64,000 bases of DNA from Rhizobiaceae bacterium (GTDB lineage Bacteria > Pseudomonadota > Alphaproteobacteria > Rhizobiales > Rhizobiaceae), in the NCBI GenBank assembly GCA_019635695.1, contig JAHBYZ010000008.1, forward strand, positions 57,874-121,873, written 5' to 3'. Shown piece after piece: positions 8,279-16,516 of the stretch. The number at the start of each line of letters is the position of its first letter. Position 1 is the stretch's first letter. A model generated the notes under the pieces. It ran no database searches and was not told the DNA's origin. It saw nothing but the letters and a program-made list of their open reading frames with translations. The position numbers and the translations under genes were made by a program.

Positions 8279-9110
8279 TGCCGAACCTCCGGTCGCTCCA
8301 GACCTGGATCAGGTTGATCGTCAGCAGGATGAGGAAGGAAACGCTGAGCATCACCGCCGCGATCGCGGCCGCCGCCGCGTATTCGCGCTCCTCCAGCCGG
8401 AAGACGATGAGCAGCGGCAGGATCTCGGTCTGGCGCGGGATGTTGCCGGCGATGAAGATGACCGAGCCGTATTCGCCGACCGCGCGCGCGAAGGCGAGCG
8501 AGAAGCCGGTGAGCACGGCCGGTATCAGCGGCGGCGCGACCACACGCAGGATCGTCGTGCGGCGCGGCGCGCCGAGCGTCGCTGCGGCTTCCTCGACCTC
8601 GCGGTTGAAGTCCTCCAGCACCGGCTGAACCGTGCGCACCACGAAAGGCAGGCCGATGAAGACCAGGGCGATCCAGATTCCGACCGGAGTGTAGGCGATG
8701 GTGATGCCGTAGGGCGAAAACAGCTGGCCTATCCAGCCGGACGGCACGTACAGCGAGGTCAGAGCGATGCCGGCCACCGCCGTCGGCAGCGCGAAGGGCA
8801 GGTCGATGATCGCATCGAGCAGCTTGCGGGCAAAGAAGCGGTAGCGCACCAGAACCCAGGCGATCAGCACGCCGACGACGACGTTGAACAGCGCCGCCAG
8901 TAGCGAGGCGCCGAAGGAGAGCCGCAGGGCGGCAAGAAAGCGCGGTCCGGTGACGATGCGCTGGAACGAGGCCCAGTCCAGCTCGAACGTCTTGATGAAC
9001 AGGCCGGCGATCGGGATGAGCACGATCAACGACAGGTAGAAAACGGTGAAGCCAAACGTCAGGCCGAAGCCCGGGACGATGCTTGGCTGTCTGAACCTGA
9101 AACGCGCCAT
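8271..9110 (-). CDS. cysT: Sulfate ABC transporter permease CysT
   Basis: A 279-residue permease (also called CysU). It opens with a basic stretch and a membrane helix (about 14-38), contains LLDAIIDLPFALPTAVAGIALTSLY, and has the EAA loop EEAAATLGAPRRTTILRVVAPPLIPA near residues 178-205, followed by FARAVGEYGSVIFIAGN, characteristic of the CysT/CysW/ModB group. It is separated from sbp by an 83-bp gap that holds a six-pair GC hairpin at 9138-9172, which could protect or attenuate the upstream sbp message, giving more binding protein than permease. Confidence 0.93.
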   Translation of the reverse strand: MARFRFRQPSIVPGFGLTFGFTVFYLSLIVLIPIAGLFIKTFELDWASFQRIVTGPRFLAALRLSFGASLLAALFNVVVGVLIAWVLVRYRFFARKLLDAIIDLPFALPTAVAGIALTSLYVPSGWIGQLFSPYGITIAYTPVGIWIALVFIGLPFVVRTVQPVLEDFNREVEEAAATLGAPRRTTILRVVAPPLIPAVLTGFSLAFARAVGEYGSVIFIAGNIPRQTEILPLLIVFRLEEREYAAAAAIAAVMLSVSFLILLTINLIQVWSDRRFGNG

Positions 9111-9193
9111 GAGCCGGTTCCGATTGGACGGGGAAGCGGCGGGTCGCGGGGTCGTGGTTCCCGTGGCCCGCCGATGGTCAGCTGTTACAGCGA

Positions 9194-10213
9194 TCAGTCC
9201 TTGGAATAGATCTGGTCGAAGATGCCGCCCTCACCGAAGTGCTCCGGCTGCGCCTTTGCCCAGCCGCCGAAAACCTCGCCGACGGTGATGAGCTTCACGT
9301 CCTTGAAGTTCGCGAGCTCGGCCGGATCGACCTGGTCGGGATGCAGCGGGCGATAGAAGTTGCGCGCGAAGATCTTCTGCGCTTCCGGCGTATAGAGCTC
9401 GTTGAGGAACGCCGTCGCGATCTCGCGCGTGCCCTTCGCGTCGACATTCTTGTCGACGACCGCGACCTTCACCTCGGCGAGGACCGAGAGCGACGGCACG
9501 ATGATCTCGTACTCGCCCGCGCCGAACTCCTTGAGCGAGAGCAGCGCCTCGTTCTCCCAGGCGAGCAGCACGTCGCCGACCTTGTTCTGGACGAAGGTGT
9601 TGGTGGACCCGCGGGCACCGGTGTCGAGCACCGGCACGTGGCGGTAGAGTTCCGCCACAAAATCCTGCGCCTTCTGGGCGTCACCGCCGGAACGTTCCAG
9701 CTCGTAGGCCCATGCGGCGAGGTAGTTGTAGCGGGCGCCGCCCGAAGTCTTGGGGTTCGGGGTGATGACCTCGACGCCGTCCTTGATCAGATCGTTCCAG
9801 TCCTTGATGCCCTTGGGATTGCCGGCGCGCACCAGGAACACGATCGTCGACGTATAGGGCGAGGACTCCGCCGGGAATTCGCTCTGCCAGCCCGGCTGGA
9901 TCAATCCTGCCGCCTCGATGCCGAGGATGTCGCCTTCGAGCGGGAAGGTCACCACATCGGCCGGCAGGCCTTCGACCACGGCGCGCACCTGCGCGCCCGA
10001 GCCGCCATGGCTGTTGCTCACCACCACGGTGCGGCCGGTCTTCGCCTGCCATACCTTGTTGAAGTGTTCAGAATACTCGCGATAGAGCTCGCGGGTCGGG
10101 TCGTAGGAGACGTTATTCAGCGTATCCTGCGCGAAAGCAGGCATAGAAGCCGAGAATGGCGCCGCCGCAGCCAGGGCTGCGGTGAGGACCAGTGTTCTGC
10201 GGTTGAAGAGCAT
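9194..10213 (-). CDS. sbp: Periplasmic sulfate-binding protein
   Basis: A 339-residue substrate-binding protein. The signal peptide runs to about residue 28 (cleavage after PAFA), and the mature chain starts QDTLNNVSYDPTRELYREYSEHF, the classic Sbp/CysP opening. Other family blocks are SHGGSGAQVRAVVEGLPADVVTFPLEGDI, NPKTSGGARYNYLAAWAYEL and LLAWENEALLSLKEFG. It captures sulfate, possibly thiosulfate, for CysTWA. It is first in the operon and is preceded by operator copy C, 28-48 bases before the start. Confidence 0.93.
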   Translation of the reverse strand: MLFNRRTLVLTAALAAAAPFSASMPAFAQDTLNNVSYDPTRELYREYSEHFNKVWQAKTGRTVVVSNSHGGSGAQVRAVVEGLPADVVTFPLEGDILGIEAAGLIQPGWQSEFPAESSPYTSTIVFLVRAGNPKGIKDWNDLIKDGVEVITPNPKTSGGARYNYLAAWAYELERSGGDAQKAQDFVAELYRHVPVLDTGARGSTNTFVQNKVGDVLLAWENEALLSLKEFGAGEYEIIVPSLSVLAEVKVAVVDKNVDAKGTREIATAFLNELYTPEAQKIFARNFYRPLHPDQVDPAELANFKDVKLITVGEVFGGWAKAQPEHFGEGGIFDQIYSKD

Positions 10214-10240
10214 GTCTGCCTCCTGTTTGATGACAGGTTT

Positions 10241-10261
10241 AGTCTAGCTCTCCGATAGAAT
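10241..10261 (-). promoter_or_regulatory. Candidate Rrf2 operator, copy C (upstream of sbp)
   Basis: AGTCTA (10241-10246), nine bases, TAGAAT (10256-10261) matches AGTCTA-N9-TAGACT with one mismatch. It lies 28-48 bases upstream of the sbp start, where a repressor or anti-activator would act. The surrounding 10214-10436 intergenic stretch otherwise shows no gene. Confidence 0.6.
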
Positions 10262-10436
10262 TTAGCGGCATAGCCGCGACCAACTTCCCCAGCGAAAGGG
10301 AAAAAAGCGTCGCCGCGGCAGGTCAGGCCGCGAAACGTCATTCCAACGCGCAAGCGAGGCAACGGTTGCGCGAAGAGGATCGTCGGTGCGTAAAGCGGCC
10401 CGAGACAGGCCCCGCGCCGGAGGATTTCGTCAGATG

Positions 10437-11318
10437 CTAGGTGCCCGAGGCAGGCTCGGTGGCGAGTCCGAGCACGTGCTGCCGCGACCCCAGAATATCC
10501 CGGAAGGCAACTGCGACAGCGTCAAACGTCCATTCGCCCGTCAAGACGGGCTGCGCGACCTTCGGATGGCTGAGGAAAGCCAGCTTGTCGCCTGAGATTC
10601 GAACCACCTGGCCGTGGATGTCCCTAGACAGGTCAGAAAGCAGATAGCCGACGACCGGAGCGTTCACCTCAGCGGCGGGGATCGCACCGGCATTCACCGG
10701 GCGGTGCTTCAGTTGCTCGTCGCGCTGGCCGGCGTTCTGGCCGCTCATGCCGGTCAGTCCGCGCGGCGAAAGCGCGTTCATGCGCACCCCGGTGCCGCGT
10801 AGTTCCATCGCCCAGCTGTAGGTCAGCGAAGCGATGGCGCCCTTGGTCGCCGCATAGGCACCGAGACCGATGTCGCCGGCATGCGAGCCCGAGGTGACAT
10901 TGACGATCGAGCCACCCCGGCCGGATTCCAGCATGCGTCGCGCCGCCGCCTGCGCGCAGGCCGCAGTACCCATCACGTTGACACCGAGGATGGCACGGAA
11001 ATCCTGCTCGGTTGCGTCGGCCATCGTCGCAGGGCGCAGCAGCCCGGCATTGTTGACGATGCCGGTGATAAGGCCGAACGCCGAAATGCAGCATTCGACA
11101 AGCTCCTCGGCGAAGTCCCAGCGCGATACGTCGCCGGCTACGGCAATTGCCCAGCCGCCGGCCTCCGTGATCCGCGCAGCGGTCCGGTCGGCCGCCGCGG
11201 CGTCGATGTCGTTGACGACGACCGCTGCACCCAGCGACGCGACGTACACCGCGTAGGCCTCGCCCAGCCCGCCGCCCGCGCCGGTGATGACCGCCGCCTT
11301 GCCGTCCAGCACGCCCAT
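10437..11318 (-). CDS. SDR-family NAD(P)-dependent oxidoreductase (SDR 1)
   Basis: A 293-residue classical short-chain dehydrogenase. It shows the cofactor loop TGAGGGLG near residue 12, NNAG, a catalytic Ser in VTSGSHA and YAATK around residues 155-160. It is longer than the usual 250 residues, with a C-terminal extension after HGQVVRISGDKLAFLSHPKVAQ; this resembles the hydroxyacyl-CoA dehydrogenase-like SDRs found in steroid and branched-chain CoA pathways. The ATG at 11318 with GGGGGAG upstream is preferred to the TTG at 11348 that would overlap the VOC gene. It is the last gene of a six-gene operon (15989 to 10437) and probably oxidises a 3-hydroxyacyl-CoA or alicyclic alcohol intermediate. 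Confidence 0.8.
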   Translation of the reverse strand: MGVLDGKAAVITGAGGGLGEAYAVYVASLGAAVVVNDIDAAAADRTAARITEAGGWAIAVAGDVSRWDFAEELVECCISAFGLITGIVNNAGLLRPATMADATEQDFRAILGVNVMGTAACAQAAARRMLESGRGGSIVNVTSGSHAGDIGLGAYAATKGAIASLTYSWAMELRGTGVRMNALSPRGLTGMSGQNAGQRDEQLKHRPVNAGAIPAAEVNAPVVGYLLSDLSRDIHGQVVRISGDKLAFLSHPKVAQPVLTGEWTFDAVAVAFRDILGSRQHVLGLATEPASGT

Positions 11319-11344
11319 TGCAAACTCCCCCTGAAACGTCGCCG

Positions 11345-11929
11345 TCAACCCGCGCCCGCCTCGTGCAGGAACTCGCCATAGGTGGCGTAGCGCACCAGCG
11401 GATCGCCACCGGACCAGTTGCGCGCCATCTCCAGAACCGCCTGCCGGTTGCGCCTAAGCTCCGGCGGCACCAGTTCCAGCATCGGTCCGAGCAGCGACGG
11501 CGAACGGTAGTAGACGACCGGCCGTGGCCGGTTCGGTCCCTGGATCAGATATTCGGCAACGTAGCCGGCGGCCTCGACACGCCGGCATGATGCCTCGTGG
11601 TCCTCTACCCAGTAACCGAGATGCTGCAGCCCTTCATGCCCGGCGTCGATGAAGGTGCGGTAGGGCGAAGGAGCATCGTTGACCTGCTCGATCAGCTCGA
11701 TCTGGACGTCGCCGACAAAGCCGAAGGCGAGCCGAGTCTGTACCTTGACCTCCGTGCCGCGATAGAGCGTCGGCAACGGGTCGCGGCCCGAACCCTCGGT
11801 GCAGAAGAGGAAGGGCCGCACGCCCATGACTTGGACCCAATGGTCCAGCGTCGCTTCGATGTCTCGCACGACGAAGCCGAGTTGCGTTACCGGGCCGATG
11901 ATCGGCTTGGTGTCGTCGATGCTATTCAT
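11345..11929 (-). CDS. VOC-family (glyoxalase/epimerase-like) protein
   Basis: A 194-residue protein of the vicinal-oxygen-chelate superfamily, with paired beta-alpha-beta-beta-beta modules: GPVTQLGFVVRDIEATLDHWVQVMGVRPF at the start and GLQHLGYWVEDHEASCRRVEAAGY later. The first module appears to have lost the usual metal histidine (QLGFVV) while the second has GLQHLGYW; the acidic partner is probably in MLELVPPELR. Relatives include methylmalonyl-CoA epimerase, ring-cleavage dioxygenases and lactoylglutathione lyases. In this CoA operon an epimerase or isomerase acting on an acyl-CoA or keto acid is most likely. It overlaps the downstream end of the MDR gene by eight bases. Confidence 0.7.
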   Translation of the reverse strand: MNSIDDTKPIIGPVTQLGFVVRDIEATLDHWVQVMGVRPFLFCTEGSGRDPLPTLYRGTEVKVQTRLAFGFVGDVQIELIEQVNDAPSPYRTFIDAGHEGLQHLGYWVEDHEASCRRVEAAGYVAEYLIQGPNRPRPVVYYRSPSLLGPMLELVPPELRRNRQAVLEMARNWSGGDPLVRYATYGEFLHEAGAG

Positions 11930-12911
11930 CGAGCTTCACCAGCGACTTGCCGAGCGACTTGCCGGCGAGCATCGACACGAAGGCAGAACCTGCCGAGTCC
12001 AATCCGCGCGAGATCGTGTGATCGCACATCACGTCACCGGCGCTCACGCCTGCGGCGAGATCGGCCATCGCCGCCGCGTGGTGCCCCGCATGTTCGGAAA
12101 CCCGGTACGGTTTCACGTCGATGGCCTTTTCGAGCAGCAGATGCAGGTTGTGGAACCGGTGCTCCCGCGCCGTATCGTAGTGGGCGACCATGCCGCAGAG
12201 CGCGATGCGGGCGTGCTCGGCGAGACCCGGCAGCACCGCGTCGAGAACGGCGCCGCCGACATTCTCGAAATAGACCTGCGCCTCGGTCCCGCGCAGCCGT
12301 TCAGCGAAGGCCGGGTCGCGATGGTCCAGACAGGTGTCGAATCCGAGCTTCTCGCGCGCATGGGCGCATTTCTGCGGCCCGCCGGCGATGCCGATCACGC
12401 GGCAGCCATGCCGCTTCGCCAGCTGGCCGACGATGCTGCCGATGGTTCCTGTGGCGCCGCTGACGATCAGCGTCTCGCCGGGCTGAATGCGGGCGATGCG
12501 ATGCAAGCCGAGCCAACCGGTGATGCCCGAAGAGCCGAGCACGCTCAGATGCAGCTCCGGCCGGTCGAGTTGGATTTCAAGCCTTTCGAGCGCCGACCCG
12601 GCGACCACGAAGCGCGACTGCCACGGACCCATGCCGAGCACCAGATCGCCCTCGCGCAGCGATGCATGACGACTCTCCACCACGCGGCCGACCATGCGGC
12701 TCAGCATGGCCTGACCGGGCGCGAAGGCGACGCCGCGCACGGGACGACCGTAGACCTGTATGGAGAGGTAGGGGTCCAATGAGATAAAGGCGGGACGCAC
12801 CAGCACGTCGCCCTCGGCAAGCGGCCCGACGTCGACCGGCGCAAGGACAAAATCCTCTGGCATAATGGCGCCGGCGGGCCGCCGCGCGAGCCTGACCACG
12901 GTGTCAGCCAT
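11922..12911 (-). CDS. NADP-dependent medium-chain reductase (leukotriene B4 dehydrogenase/CurA-like)
   Basis: A 329-residue zinc-independent MDR enzyme. The N-terminal GroES-like part (ADTVVRLARRPAGAIMPEDFVLAPVDVGPLAEGDVLVRPAFISLDPYL) leads to the NADPH-binding Rossmann domain with SGATGTIGSIVGQLAKRHGCRVIGIAGG at about residues 147-174, and YFENVGGAVLDAVLPGL, as in PTGR/CurA 2-alkenal or enone double-bond reductases. It would reduce an alpha,beta-unsaturated ketone or enoyl derivative. Its end overlaps the next gene and its start overlaps the 2-dehydropantoate reductase-like gene, so the six genes are translationally coupled. Confidence 0.8.
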   Translation of the reverse strand: MADTVVRLARRPAGAIMPEDFVLAPVDVGPLAEGDVLVRPAFISLDPYLSIQVYGRPVRGVAFAPGQAMLSRMVGRVVESRHASLREGDLVLGMGPWQSRFVVAGSALERLEIQLDRPELHLSVLGSSGITGWLGLHRIARIQPGETLIVSGATGTIGSIVGQLAKRHGCRVIGIAGGPQKCAHAREKLGFDTCLDHRDPAFAERLRGTEAQVYFENVGGAVLDAVLPGLAEHARIALCGMVAHYDTAREHRFHNLHLLLEKAIDVKPYRVSEHAGHHAAAMADLAAGVSAGDVMCDHTISRGLDSAGSAFVSMLAGKSLGKSLVKLDE

Positions 12912-13881
12912 CTGTACCGCCTCCGTCGTAGCAGCCGAGCGCCCGCGCCCTGGCGGTCAGCATCGCGCCCAGCGTCTCGAGCACGGGCGCGGGGACACCG
13001 CCGAAACGGGCGAGCCGGACGGGAGCTGTCACCAGCGCGTCGATCTCCGCCACGCGGCCCTTTCGCAGATCCTGCAGCAGCGACGGCAGGTGTGGCGAGG
13101 CAAGAATGGTGCGGTCGGCCGCAATCTCCTCCGGCAGGGTGGTCGCCACGCCACGCGATTGCGCAATCGCGCGGATTTCAGCCATCAGCCCTCGGCGCAG
13201 CTGCAACATCTCCGGCTGCCGCCCCACCGTGCCGACCGGCAGGTCGAGGAGCGCCGCAGGAAGCCCGAAGCCGACATTCAGCATCAGCTTGTCCCACACG
13301 GCGGGGAGGAGATCGTCGGCCTGCGCCGTTTCGATGCCGGCTCCTCCGAGCACGGCAACGGCGGCGCTGGCGGCCCCGGCCGCCGCATCGTGCCCCGGGC
13401 CGAGGATGAAGCGCGCGGAATCGGTGTCCATCGCCACCACTCCCGGCGCACGGACCTCCAGCGACGCCTTGACCACGCAGCCGACGCGCCTCTCCGGCGC
13501 GACCGCCGCAGCCAGCCGCCCTGCCGGGTCGAGGAAATCGAGACCGGCCTCGGCCCACCACGGAATGCCGTTGGTGGCGAAGACGAAGACTGTGTCCGGC
13601 CCGGCGATACGCTTCAGCCCGTCGACGGCGCCGGCGAGGCCGGGATGCTTGAGCGTAACGAGCACGATATCCTGGACGCCAAGCGACGCCGGATCGTCGC
13701 TGGCTGCGACGTGCAGGCTCTGCGCCTTGCCGCCATGCGGCTCCAGCACGAGGCCGTTCGCACGAATCGCCTGAAGATGTGGCCCGCGGGCGATGACAGA
13801 TACGGCATGGCCCGCGCGCGCCAGATGCCAGGCGAGGAAGCCGCCCACGGCGCCGGCACCGTAGACCGCGACGCGCTTCAT
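12904..13881 (-). CDS. 2-dehydropantoate 2-reductase-like (ApbA/PanE family) oxidoreductase
   Basis: A 325-residue protein with the PanE/ApbA fold. The NADP-binding Rossmann start is VAVYGAGAVGGFLAWHLARAGH (residues 4-25); PanE-type features are FVFATNGIPWWAEAGL (the N-G-I-P block) and VWDKLMLNVGFGLPAALLDLPVGTVG with the catalytic lysine in WDKLMLN. The start at 13881 overlaps the stop of the upstream acyl-CoA dehydrogenase in ATGA. Its place inside an acyl-CoA catabolic operon argues that it is not the pantothenate enzyme but a paralogue reducing or oxidising a 2-oxo/2-hydroxy acid intermediate. Confidence 0.75.
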   Translation of the reverse strand: MKRVAVYGAGAVGGFLAWHLARAGHAVSVIARGPHLQAIRANGLVLEPHGGKAQSLHVAASDDPASLGVQDIVLVTLKHPGLAGAVDGLKRIAGPDTVFVFATNGIPWWAEAGLDFLDPAGRLAAAVAPERRVGCVVKASLEVRAPGVVAMDTDSARFILGPGHDAAAGAASAAVAVLGGAGIETAQADDLLPAVWDKLMLNVGFGLPAALLDLPVGTVGRQPEMLQLRRGLMAEIRAIAQSRGVATTLPEEIAADRTILASPHLPSLLQDLRKGRVAEIDALVTAPVRLARFGGVPAPVLETLGAMLTARARALGCYDGGGTDG

Positions 13882-14843
13882 GCGACGCGGCGCTTTTCCG
13901 CCCTCGCCTCGCCACCCTCGGAACGCCGCGGCCAGCGCATGTCGGCGGCGCGCAGCGAGGACGCGCCGATGCCGGCCAGTTCGCCCTGCAGGCTGCGCAG
14001 GCGATAGGTGAAGAAGTGCAACTCGATCTCGCGCGTCAGGCCCGACGCGCCGTGGAACTGCTGGGTGTCGTAGGTGACGCGCCCGGCGGCGGCTTCCGCA
14101 TAGCTCGCAGCCAGAGCGGCTGCGGTCGCGTCGCCGGTGACCGCTGCCCGTCGCGCCAGCATGCGGGTGGCGCTGACCAGCACCTGACATTCGGCCAGCC
14201 GGTGCTGGATCGCCTGATAGCCGCCGATTGGCTTGCCGAACTGGCGTCGAATCTTGACGTATTCCACCGTGCGGGCCAGCGCGGCATCGGCGGCCCCGCC
14301 GATCTCGACGGCGACCGCTACGCTCCACCACTTCAGCACGTCGGCGGGGCGCACGTTCGCCAGCACCCTGCCCTTCATCATCTCGTGCTGCGAGATCGAA
14401 CCGAACGGATCGGCGAAGATCGTCTTCAGTGGCGTGACCTGCGCGCCGGCGAGATCGAGCGCGCGCACCTCGTCGTCGCCGACGACCAGCAACGTCCGCG
14501 CCACCGGCAGGTGCCGCACGACGTCGCCGCGCCCGTCGAAGGCGATTGCGACGGGTCCGGGCAGGTCTTCACCTGTCGCCAGCGGCGCGACCAGCGCGGC
14601 GCCGCCAGTGCCGACCGACCAGGGCAGCCCGCTCGCGGTCTCCAGCAGCAGCACGCCGCCGAGCGGCCCGTACTCCTCCATCGCGGTCGCACGCAGGAAG
14701 CCGGCGCTGTCCAGTTCTTCGTAGAGCGGCATGCCGTCGAGCCAGTGCGAGCTGTCGCCGGCTGGTGCAGCGGCGAACGGCGCGGCGATGCGCTGGATAG
14801 CCGCCTGCAGTTCCTTCTGGTCTGGGCTGAGTTCGAGATCCAT
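13878..14843 (-). CDS. Acyl-CoA dehydrogenase family, small subunit-like (ACAD 1b)
   Basis: A 321-residue acyl-CoA dehydrogenase, clearly shorter than the usual 380-400 residues because the middle beta domain is reduced. The C-terminal helical domain is intact: YVKIRRQFGKPIGGYQAIQHRLAECQVLVSATRMLARRA, then FHGASGLTREIELHFFTYR. It lies four bases after a full-length ACAD gene on the same strand. Short/long ACAD pairs are known to form alpha2beta2 heterotetramers in sterol side-chain and ring degradation, so this is likely the non-catalytic or half-site subunit of such a pair. It has a basic tail rich in arginine after residue 300. Confidence 0.8.
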   Translation of the reverse strand: MDLELSPDQKELQAAIQRIAAPFAAAPAGDSSHWLDGMPLYEELDSAGFLRATAMEEYGPLGGVLLLETASGLPWSVGTGGAALVAPLATGEDLPGPVAIAFDGRGDVVRHLPVARTLLVVGDDEVRALDLAGAQVTPLKTIFADPFGSISQHEMMKGRVLANVRPADVLKWWSVAVAVEIGGAADAALARTVEYVKIRRQFGKPIGGYQAIQHRLAECQVLVSATRMLARRAAVTGDATAAALAASYAEAAAGRVTYDTQQFHGASGLTREIELHFFTYRLRSLQGELAGIGASSLRAADMRWPRRSEGGEARAEKRRVA

Positions 14844-14846
14844 GGG

Positions 14847-15989
14847 TCAGGCCACCGCCGGGAGGAGCAGATGATGCTTGGAGATGAGGTTGAGTTGGAT
14901 CTCGGCCGAGCCGGCGGCCAGCCCGGTCGAGCCGGTGCGGCGGAAGCCAACCGAGATCAGCGGGTCGATATCGGCAACCACGTCGTCGTGCAGGAAGTCG
15001 CAGAGGAAATCGGCGACCAGCCGGTCGGCGGTCACCAGCGCGTAGCGGGCGATGTTGGTCGAGGTGTCCACCGGCTCCTTCTTCGCACGGCGGTCGATGA
15101 CGCCCATTGCCAGCCAGCGGGCCGAGTCGAGGCCGGCACGGGCCTGCGCGGCGCGCGAACGGGCGAGATTGCTGTCCTCGCCGCGCTCGATCAGAAGATT
15201 CATGGCGTGGTCGAGCACGCGCATCGACAGCACGTAGCGCGGCTGACCGATACGCTCGTTGTGCAGCACCGAGCGCACGATGCTCCAGCCCTTGTCCTGC
15301 TCGCCGAGCAGCATCTCGTCGGGTACGAACACGTCATTGAAGAACACTTCGTGGAACGAGTGCTGGCCCATGAAGCTTGGCACGACGCGGATGTCGATGC
15401 CCGGCATCCTGGTCGGCAGGAGGAATACCGAGATGCCGTGCGTGCCGGGACCGCCGGTGCGGGCCAGCATGAAGCAGTAGTCGGCTAGGCTGGCGCCCGA
15501 CGTCCATATCTTCGAGCCGTTGATGACGTAGCCGTCGCCGCGCCGCTCCGCGCGGGTCGTCAACGCGGCGAGGTCGGATCCGGCCGAAGGCTCGGAGAAG
15601 CCCTGACACCAGATGTACTCGCCGCTGGCGATGCGGCCGATGTGCTCTCGCTTCTGCGCCTCGGTGCCGTATTGCAGGATCGCCGGGCCGACCCAGTTCA
15701 CGTTCATGTACTGGTAGGAGCGCGGCTCACCGAAATAGAACATCTCCTCGCCGAGGATCCAATGGTGGAACGGGTCCATGCCGCCGCCGCCGAGCTCCAC
15801 CGGCCAGTGCGGGATCAGCAGACCCTCGCGGGCCAGCATGGGGCAGAAGGTGCGGGAGAACTGCGAGACATAGGACGAACTGGTGTCGTAGCGGGACTTC
15901 TCACCCCAGTCGGCCGGCAGCGCGGCGGCGAGAATATCTCGCAGCCGCTGCCTGAAGGCGACCTGCTCGTCTGTCCAGCGGAAATCCAT
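14847..15989 (-). CDS. Acyl-CoA dehydrogenase (ACAD 1a)
   Basis: A 380-residue FAD-dependent acyl-CoA dehydrogenase with all three domains: N-terminal helices (MDFRWTDEQVAFRQRLRDIL), the beta domain with GEYIWCQGFSEPSAGSDLAALTTRAER and GDGYVINGSKIWTSGASLADYCFMLARTG (about 120-170), and a helical C-terminus ending FRRTGSTGLAAGSAEIQLN. I chose the ATG at 15989 because the conserved domain begins there; an ATG at 16064 would add 25 non-homologous residues and has the -10-like TATAAT inside it. First gene of the operon that runs to 10437; probably the partner of the short ACAD that follows. Confidence 0.85.
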   Translation of the reverse strand: MDFRWTDEQVAFRQRLRDILAAALPADWGEKSRYDTSSSYVSQFSRTFCPMLAREGLLIPHWPVELGGGGMDPFHHWILGEEMFYFGEPRSYQYMNVNWVGPAILQYGTEAQKREHIGRIASGEYIWCQGFSEPSAGSDLAALTTRAERRGDGYVINGSKIWTSGASLADYCFMLARTGGPGTHGISVFLLPTRMPGIDIRVVPSFMGQHSFHEVFFNDVFVPDEMLLGEQDKGWSIVRSVLHNERIGQPRYVLSMRVLDHAMNLLIERGEDSNLARSRAAQARAGLDSARWLAMGVIDRRAKKEPVDTSTNIARYALVTADRLVADFLCDFLHDDVVADIDPLISVGFRRTGSTGLAAGSAEIQLNLISKHHLLLPAVA

Positions 15990-16013
15990 GTCGTGCAATT
16001 CCCAATATGCGGG

Positions 16014-16026
16014 ATCATTATACCCT
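16014..16026 (-). promoter_or_regulatory. Probable -10 region of the ACAD 1a operon
   Basis: On the minus strand this reads AGGGTATAATGAT and contains a perfect TATAAT about 30 bases upstream of the start at 15989. No strong -35 is visible. It supports the choice of the 15989 start over 16064. Confidence 0.4.
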
Positions 16027-16075
16027 TTTGCCGTATCGCTAACATTGTGCAGCGAAATCGGCAAGGCGCCTTCCT

Positions 16076-16093
16076 AATAAAGTATCCCTATTT
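16076..16093. promoter_or_regulatory. CoA-cluster operator, site 1 (ACAD 1a operon)
   Basis: AATAAAGTATCCCTATTT fits the dyad TAAnnAGnATnCTnnTTA at 8 of 12 fixed positions. It lies 87-104 bases upstream of the ACAD 1a start and 13 bases beyond the stop of the NTF2-like gene. On the minus strand it reads GGGATACTTTATTAGG with its flank, very close to site 3. Confidence 0.5.
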
Positions 16094-16105
16094 AATCGCC
16101 AGAAG

Positions 16106-16516
16106 CTACAGCGCCGGAATGCCGGTGGAACTCCACGCCACCAGCCGCCACGCATCGCCGAAATCGACCCAGGTCGCGAGAAAGCGATTGTCGAGCGACA
16201 TCGACTCGCGTCCGTCAGCAAAGATAATCTGCATGCGGAAGCGGCCGGTCATCACCGCAGCACCCCCGTAGACGCGCAACTCGACGTCCTCGCGAACCGT
16301 GGGGCCGTAGGACACCTCGCGCTTGCGCAGCCGCTCGAGATAGGGCTCGCGCCCCTCGCTCAGCCCGTTGCGGTGGATGTAGGTGAACTCCGGCGCGAAT
16401 ATCTGCTCCAGCCGCGCGACATCGCCGTTCTCCATGGCGCGGGTGCGGTCGAGATCGAGCGCCTCGATAGCGGTGCGCACCTGCTTCTCGCGGTCGGTCC
16501 TGCTTTCGGCGCTCAA
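16106..16516 (-). CDS. NTF2-like (SnoaL/DUF4440) protein
   Basis: A 136-residue protein of the NTF2-like fold: an N-terminal helix pair (AIEALDLDRTRAMENGDVARLEQIFAPEFTYIHRNG) and a strand-rich second half ending RFLATWVDFGDAWRLVAWSSTGIPAL. Members act as steroid-type isomerases, dehydratases, cyclases or stress proteins. The start is a TTG at 16516 that overlaps the TGA of the upstream SDR gene (TTGA), with GGAGGGG seven bases before it; no ATG fits. Two-gene unit with that SDR. In this cluster an isomerase or dehydratase of a ring intermediate is attractive but unproven. Confidence 0.7.
   Translation of the reverse strand: MSAESRTDREKQVRTAIEALDLDRTRAMENGDVARLEQIFAPEFTYIHRNGLSEGREPYLERLRKREVSYGPTVREDVELRVYGGAAVMTGRFRMQIIFADGRESMSLDNRFLATWVDFGDAWRLVAWSSTGIPAL

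Noticed and set aside
9138..9172. GGCGGG/CCCGCC hairpin between sbp and cysT as a terminator
   Set aside because: Six pairs and a 23-base loop with no U run; noted only as a possible stabilising structure.
15990..16064. Longer start for ACAD 1a at 16064
   Set aside because: It would place the TATAAT promoter element inside the coding region and adds residues with no family similarity.
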